A stretch of 64,000 nucleotides of DNA from Hydrangea macrophylla (Eukaryota; Streptophyta; Magnoliopsida; Cornales; Hydrangeaceae): positions 73,750,634 to 73,814,633 of the forward strand of contig CM066997.1 in assembly GCA_033977485.1 (NCBI GenBank), written 5' to 3'. This document shows, piece by piece, positions 58,925-64,000 of the stretch (positions are counted from its first letter, which is position 1; every line of letters starts with the position of its first letter). The position numbers were made by a program, and so were the translations under genes. The notes under the pieces are model-generated. The model worked only from the letters and a program-made list of their open reading frames with translations, ran no database searches and had not been told where the DNA came from.

Positions 58925-59510
58925 TCAGATGTATCGAGGAACATCAGAAGAGTTGAGAAGCATTGTTGGAGCATCGAGGAACATCAGAAGAGTTGAGAAG
59001 CATTATTGGAGCATCAAGGAACATCAGAAGAGTTGAGAAGCATTATTGGAGCATCGAGGAACATCAGGAGAGTTGAGAAGCATTATTGGAGCATCGCGGA
59101 ACATCAGAAGAGAGTATTGTTGAAGAGGAGCATCGGGTGTGTTAAGGAGCATTATTGAAGAATTGAGGAACATCAGATGTGTTGAGGAGCATCAGATTTG
59201 TTGAGAAGAATCGTTGAAGAGTTGAGGAACATCGGATGTGTTGAGAAGCATCAGATTTGTTGAGAACCATCGTTGAAGAGTTGAGGAACATCGGATGTGT
59301 TGAGAAACATCAGATTTGTTGAGGAGCGTCAGAAGAGTTGAAAAGCATCATTGAAAAGTCGAGGAGCATCGTTAAGATTTGAAGAACACCATTGAGAATC
59401 AAGAAGCATTGAGAAGCATCATCAAAGATTTGAGGAACAACATAAGCACTGTTGAGAATTGAGGATCATCATTAAAATTTGAGAATCACCGTTGAGACTC
59501 TGAGAGTCAC
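58925..59510 (+). repeat. 40-bp tandem array in fused Tat-A copy
   Basis: AGTTGAGAAGCATTATTGGA followed by GCATCGAGGAACATCAGAAG, four near-identical units at 58,950-59,110 and then longer mixed units. Confidence 0.88.
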
Positions 59511-59624
59511 CAAGTCCATAGTATCATGATTAAGGGGAGCACGAGTCAAGTCTAGAGAGTCACTTCACCCAACACAACAAATTGGGCATAACATGACACA
59601 TAGCCCATCGGCCGTAGCACACAC

Positions 59625-59830
59625 AAATCATCAGCCCTCTAGATTGAGGAAAATCCTTCATCACCAGCCCTCTAGATTGAGGTAAATCTTTCATCGTCAG
59701 CCCTCTAGATTGAGGCAAATCCTTCATTGTCAGCCCTCTAGATTGAGGCAAATCCTCCATCACCAGCCCTCTAGATTGAGGCAAATCCGTCGTCACCAGT
59801 CCTCCAGATTGAGGCAAATCGTTCATTACA
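59625..59830 (+). repeat. 33-bp tandem array (CAGCCCTCTAGATTGAGG)
   Basis: Six units CAGCCCTCTAGATTGAGG plus CAAATCCTTCATCRY. The period of 33 keeps all frames open, so the minus strand shows an 11-residue repeat (DLPQSRGL..), which I read as a by-product. Confidence 0.9.
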
Positions 59831-60054
59831 AACCCTTTAGGTTAGGGTAGAACTTCCACATCTATCAATCATTTTAGAGATTCTCATAGAGTCCCCTACC
59901 ATCCCTAACAGAAGATAATAGAAGTCCGAACCAATTCTCCAGACTTTGTCAGCATAAGGATCGGCCAGCGATTGAAAACATCACCCACAGTCAAATCACC
60001 CCGATTCCCAGGGCAAGCACTGTCTATTCACAATTCAAGGATTCGTGTCCAAAC

Positions 60055-60565
60055 AAATATCATGGGCTTCCTCACCAACTCAACTATCGTGAGCTTCCTC
60101 ACTCCTCTGTCCAAAATCATGAGCTTCCTCACCAAACAAATATCATGAGCTTCCTCACCAACTCAACTATCGTGAGCTTCCTCACTCCTCTGTCCAAAAT
60201 CATGAGCTTTCTCACCAAACAAATATAATGAGCTAAACTACCGTAAGCTTCCTCACTCCTCTGTCCAAAATCATGAGCTTCCTCACCAAACAATTATCGT
60301 GAGCTCCTCACTTATTGTGAGCTTCCTCATTTGTCTAAAGTTGTGAGTCCCCCTCACCTACCTATTGATTACTGTAAGCTTCCTTGCATGTCGCTTATCG
60401 TGAGCTTTCTCACTTATCGTGAGCTTCCTCACTCCTTTATCCAAGATCATGAGCTTCTTCACTTATTATGAGCTTTCTCACTTGTCGCTCCTGAGCTTTG
60501 TCACTCTGGTTTCCTCAAACTGTCAGTTATCGTGAGCTCCCTCACTTGTCGGTTATCTTTAGTTA
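60055..60565 (+). repeat. TATCGTGAGCTTCCTCAC array
   Basis: About 18 units of YATCRTGAGCTTCCTCAC with interspersed TCCTCTGTCCAAAA. Reverse complement of the array at 24,755-25,175. Confidence 0.88.
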
Positions 60566-60834
60566 TCATCCTCAAGGACCCCGCGTCCGATCTATTTTGC
60601 TTACAAAGCGCACTTCCGTGTCCGATGATGACAAGGACTGAAAGATTTGAAGTATTCCAAGCTCTTCAGAAAGTTCTCCAAATGCGATAAAATTTCACAG
60701 AAAGAAGAAAATACCAGGTATTTAGGAAAATTCAGGTATAAGACACTATCTTTGGAAAAGATCTTTAAAAAATAAGTTGCTTTAAAGGAAAAGGAGGAAG
60801 GAAAAGACCTAAAAATAGAATTTCAATAAAAACG

Positions 60835-61150
60835 GCATACGGCATAATTTGCGGCACTCCGTGACTGCCGCACGGCATTCGGTGAGTGCCGCACGGCGTT
60901 TACTGAGTGCCGCAAACATTTCTGACTGCCGTTCACTTTTAAAATCCGTGTTTTACAGAGCAATACGTATGCGCATGCAGATAAAAATAAAAAACTGTTA
61001 AAGTAAGACTGACAAAAACGCGGCAATTCATTAATTGACGTGGCATTTAATGAATGTCGTGCGGCAGTCACTCAATGCCGTGACGGCAGTCATGGACTGC
61101 CGCAACGGCATTCACGGACTGCCGCTATAGTTTTTGGACTGCCGCGCTGG
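60835..61150. repeat. CpG-rich near-palindromic cluster in family-B LTR
   Basis: A dozen or so units of the type GACTGCCGCACGGCATTC, GAGTGCCGCACGGCGTT and TGCCGTGACGGCAGTC, placed upstream of the TATA box. Confidence 0.85.
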
Positions 61151-61255
61151 GCAGCAGTCTGCCTAATTTCAGAAAGTATACATTGTACCACCAAATGAGA
61201 GAATTACACCTGTTTTTTGCTCCAAAATTCACCAAAAATGCCTTGTAATTTTGCC

Positions 61256-61263
61256 TATAAAAG
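61256..61263 (+). promoter_or_regulatory. TATA box of family-B LTR
   Basis: TATAAAAG after TTGCC, followed by purine-rich GAGAGAAAAGAGAGAG 70 bp further on. Confidence 0.65.
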
Positions 61264-61699
61264 AGAAGGGATCTTATTTGAAAAGGGGGGGAGATACAAA
61301 AAAAAAACACTAACATTATACCAACATTTTTTGGAGAGAAAAGAGAGAGTTTGGAGAGTTTGAAGAAGAGTTTGGAAGATCTTCAAAGGAGAAAAACTTT
61401 GAGGATAGTTTGGAGGTGACCCTCTAATCTTAGTTGTGTTTTCTTTCTTTTGAGCTTCTAATCTTCAAGTCATTTAGTTTTTCTTGATTAAGTTTTAGAG
61501 TTTGTTAAGTAAACTTGGAAGCCTTTGTTTCTAATTCTTTGATCCCTCTTCTACTTCATTGTTTATATTTTTCTTTTGAGATTCTTGGAGATCTTCAATA
61601 TCTCTCTTGAAATCTCTTGAACATGATCTTTTGAATCCTATGTAAGCCTATGCTTCACATGGGAATCAAAGTTTGATCATCACTTCATTTTATAAGTAA

Positions 61700-61985
61700 A
61701 TAGATGAATCCAAGTCCATATTCATGACTTGGGTCCTCTAAACTTGATGTCTTGGGAAATCCTTTCTATATTCCTTTGAGACTCATGAGTAGTAGTCATG
61801 TCTTCATCTCCAATGACCATCAAATGGTAGGAGAATGTAGTTTTGAGTCTAAGTCCATCTCCATGGCTTGGATTCCTTATCTTGTGGATTTCATGAAGTC
61901 CATTCATACTTCATTTGAGATCTATGAAAAATAAAAGTCTTTAGTCTCCAATGACCATCAAATGGTAGGAGAAGTGGTTTGGTCT
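61700..61985 (+). repeat. Imperfect 140-bp direct duplication in family-B LTR
   Basis: The phrase CCAATGACCATCAAATGGTA appears at about 61,810 and 61,950, each preceded by related AAGTCCATMTYCATG and CTTTGAGAYYTATGA segments. Confidence 0.75.
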
Positions 61986-63537
61986 AAACCCAACTTCATG
62001 GTTTAATAGTTGGGGTTACAAAATAAAAGTTGAAGTTGACAAATGAAAATAGTGAGTTAGCAAACTGTTTTTGATCAAGGATTTTTAGTTCAAAATCTAA
62101 CCGTTGAAATCGAGTGAAATCAACGGAAAAGTGTCAATAACACAATATTCTACCACTGTAAATTTTGTTTTAAGTTAGTTTCATGTTTAAAATGGTTTGG
62201 TCATGGATTTTGTGATGCAAATGCAATCTGTCCAGAATTTCAGAATAGTTTCAGAGCAGTGACACTCTTTTGAAACAATTAAATCAGAGTTCTAATGAAG
62301 TGTTTGTGACTCAAAATAATTTTTTCTAAGTAGATTAATGTGTTAGGAAGATACCGGTGCTAGCTTAAACCGCCATAGAACGAAGCAAAAGAACAAAGCA
62401 TTTCTCATTGTTTTACTATTTTTAGAAAATCATGCAAAAACTCTGGACAGAGAGTTGTACACCTCTGAGTGACGTCTGGTTTTTGTCCTTTTCCCGGAGA
62501 TCCGACCGTTGAAACTTTGATTTTCTTTTTGATTTCAAAACTAGACTCACACAGGCATCTTGTGTCCAAAATTCATTAAGATCAAACCATGAAAGACGTG
62601 TTTTTTATTTCAGATTTTTATGACACATTTGACCAACTTAGTAAATATTGGGCCAAATGACTTTTCTATGACCTAGGGCTCAAACCATATTTTAATAATG
62701 ATCAATTAAGCTTGAATTCCAAGTTTGAGTGATCTAAGTCATTGATTATTCCATAATTTTGTTCTTATTCATGTACATATTCATCCATGTGACTTGGTAC
62801 TCCTAATCATGACTTACTCGTCTTAGATTTAATTGCATTCGATAGATTTAAGCTAGAAATTTAGGATTGTTATTTCTAATTCCATATCTTGTATATCATG
62901 TGCACTAACCTTTTGTTTTGTAGCGCTATTGAGGTATGATTTCCCAATTCCTTCTCCAATTTATTATATTATTTTATTTTAATTGATTTTTGACTAAATG
63001 CGCGACACCTTAGAATTAGGATTTGCTTTACTTGTATATATGGATTAGAGACTCTTTTCCTAGATTTTATTTAATCGCATGCATTGCACGTTTAATATTC
63101 ACGGCCGGATCCCGGGTAAGCTCTATTGTTCCCTATTGCACATCATATTGCTTGCTATTTGACATATGTGGCTTATGAATGATATTTTTGTCATTAGCAA
63201 TTTTACACCCTTTGGACATGCTTTTGTGATGTATATGTATATATGTATTAGTTGAGGGCATGCTTAGATTAATAAATTTGATTAAAAGGATGTTGAGTAG
63301 AGGCCTATCGCAAGATATGATAAGAGAGGGTGTTTTAGTCCGACGGGCTCCTTCCTCTTTCATTCCATAATCCCCGGACCTAGTGTAATCTTTGGTTTCG
63401 CAAAAGATCAGTTTCCTTTTAAATGGTTTCTTAATTTTCCTTTTAAAAATTAAGTGGCGACTCATTTGTTTTGAAATTTGGAACTTTTAAAAGAAAAGCT
63501 GTGGATAATAAAGAGGAAAATTGCGATATCCACAATC

Positions 63538-63587
63538 TGGCGACTCTGCTGGGGATCGAACCCAGAATCTCTGGTTTCACAGACCAG
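63538..63587 (+). promoter_or_regulatory. Extended primer-binding region matching about 50 nt of tRNA-Arg(ACG)
   Basis: TGGCGACTCTGCTGGGG (63,538-63,554) is the primer-binding site, three bases after the LTR. The complementarity continues through the T arm (GATCGAACCCAG), variable region and anticodon arm (CTGGTTTCACAGACCAG) to 63,587, that is, to tRNA position 27. I compared it with plant tRNA-Arg(ACG) from memory; differences are one base in the acceptor stem and about three in the anticodon loop. The D arm and 5' acceptor strand are absent, so it is not a tRNA gene. Confidence 0.75.
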
Positions 63588-64000
63588 AATTCTGATTTAG
63601 GGTTCACTCAAGGATTAGACTTGAAAAATATCCTTTCAAATCGAATTAATTAATCTTTGTGTGCCTGTTGCATTTCACTTGCATGTCCAGCCAGTCGATT
63701 GCACGGAACTATGACCTTGGAGGCTCGGGGCAACCCAGTCGGTCAAGTTATCATGGGACTGTGTGATCACCCATGATCTCGTACCATGATTTGGTATATT
63801 AAGCATCCTATCGAATGTGTGTCAAGGGTCCCTTATTTGACCAAAACCCAGCTTTTGCACGGTAGTTTCCATAGAACCTTTCAATATTAGGAAATCAATT
63901 CTTGGTTAGGGCTATGTGCTAGGGAGTTTTGTATGCCCAAAGGGGATTATTTGAGATGATGACGATACTTGCTTGATGAAAGATGTATAACCCCTTAATC
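63588..64000 (+). other. Leader of the family-B Tat element (continues beyond window)
   Basis: No ORF of note. It shares TTTGACCAAAACCCAGCTTT and TAGAACCTTTCA with the Tat-A leader at 47,790-47,840, so the two families have related leaders. Confidence 0.6.

Larger units (their letters stand above)
56354..60620 (+). other. Non-coding 3' region of the fused Tat-A copy, with arrays
   Basis: It aligns with 50,725-53,760 and then holds array blocks that the first copy lacks (59,625-60,560), which match the minus-strand Tat-A at 24,540-25,340 in reverse complement. It contains TGATTCCCACTCAGGGATAC and CTGATCCCCACTTGGGGGT, each followed by GTAGGCA (57,552 and 57,645). No pol. Homology stops at about 60,620, before any polypurine tract or 3' LTR, so the copy is truncated. 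Confidence 0.7.
60621..63534 (+). mobile_element. Tat family-B LTR (5' end not resolved)
   Basis: The 3' end is fixed at GATATCCACA (63,534) by the primer site that follows. It holds a CpG-rich near-palindrome cluster (60,835-61,150), TATAAAAG at 61,256-61,263, an imperfect 140-bp duplication (about 61,700-61,985) and the GAGGCCTATCGCAAG...GTGTTTTAGTCCGACGG block also found in family A and at 10,420-10,470. Where it starts between the truncated Tat-A tail and the cluster is unclear. Confidence 0.7.

Noticed and set aside
59560..59826. Minus-strand ORF with an 11-residue repeat (DLPQSRGL..)
   Set aside because: A 33-bp tandem repeat keeps frames open by length alone; it lies antisense in a non-coding tail and has no counterpart in the other copy.
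63538..63587. A tRNA gene on the minus strand
   Set aside because: The D arm and the 5' acceptor strand are missing and the sequence sits exactly at a primer-binding position behind an LTR, so it is a tRNA-derived primer region.

Overview
The window is plant nuclear DNA, almost certainly from a flowering plant with a repeat-rich genome. It consists almost entirely of LTR retrotransposons nested inside one another, plus one fragment of an endogenous plant pararetrovirus. I found no host gene, no functional tRNA or rRNA gene and no CRISPR array. The species cannot be named from the sequence.

Layout, left to right. 1-9,881: the 5' half and body of an Athila-type Ty3/gypsy element on the minus strand (Athila-1), with its 5' LTR, a tRNA-Asp primer site, a nearly intact gag-pol, a predicted spliced accessory gene and a third ORF that runs off the left edge. 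It sits in the 3' part of a Tat-type LTR of family B (9,882-10,630). 10,827-16,300: an LTR-like sequence of an unidentified family, split by a 3.3 kb LTR of Tat family A (12,925-16,208). 16,300-18,330: short dispersed repeats, a foldback element and AT-rich DNA. 18,331-21,282: a decayed caulimovirid fragment (movement and capsid regions) abutting a minus-strand Tat-A 3' LTR (21,283-24,057), whose 3' untranslated tandem arrays run to 26,880. There a plus-strand Tat-A element starts (5' LTR 26,881-29,740, resuming 47,104-47,500). That LTR is split by a complete Athila element (Athila-2, minus strand, 29,741-47,103, TSD GTGAT), whose own left LTR is split by a 2,817-bp solo LTR (TSD GCAGA). The Tat-A element then continues with a repetitive leader, a gag pseudogene, a 3.6 kb non-coding region and its 3' LTR (54,327 on). 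That LTR is fused after about 1.1 kb to a second, uninterrupted gag ORF (55,457-56,353) with its own array-rich tail (to about 60,620). The window ends with a family-B Tat LTR, a primer-binding site derived from tRNA-Arg, and the start of a leader.

Insertion order readable from boundaries: the minus-strand Tat-A, then the plus-strand Tat-A, then Athila-2, then the solo LTR. Athila-1 has one in-frame stop and a changed protease catalytic residue. Athila-2 is broken many times. The Tat-A elements show gag only, no pol, and look non-autonomous.

The most unusual signals are: (1) a primer-binding region at 63,538 that matches about 50 nt of tRNA-Arg(ACG), far beyond a normal 18-nt site; (2) dense clusters of 14-bp palindromes (TTCGATCGATCGAA and variants) in Athila LTRs and 3' regions, with differently spelled CpG-rich clusters in the other LTR families; (3) an LTR-TATA/gag fusion that keeps an open gag; and (4) a conserved, probably spliced acidic accessory gene downstream of Athila pol.
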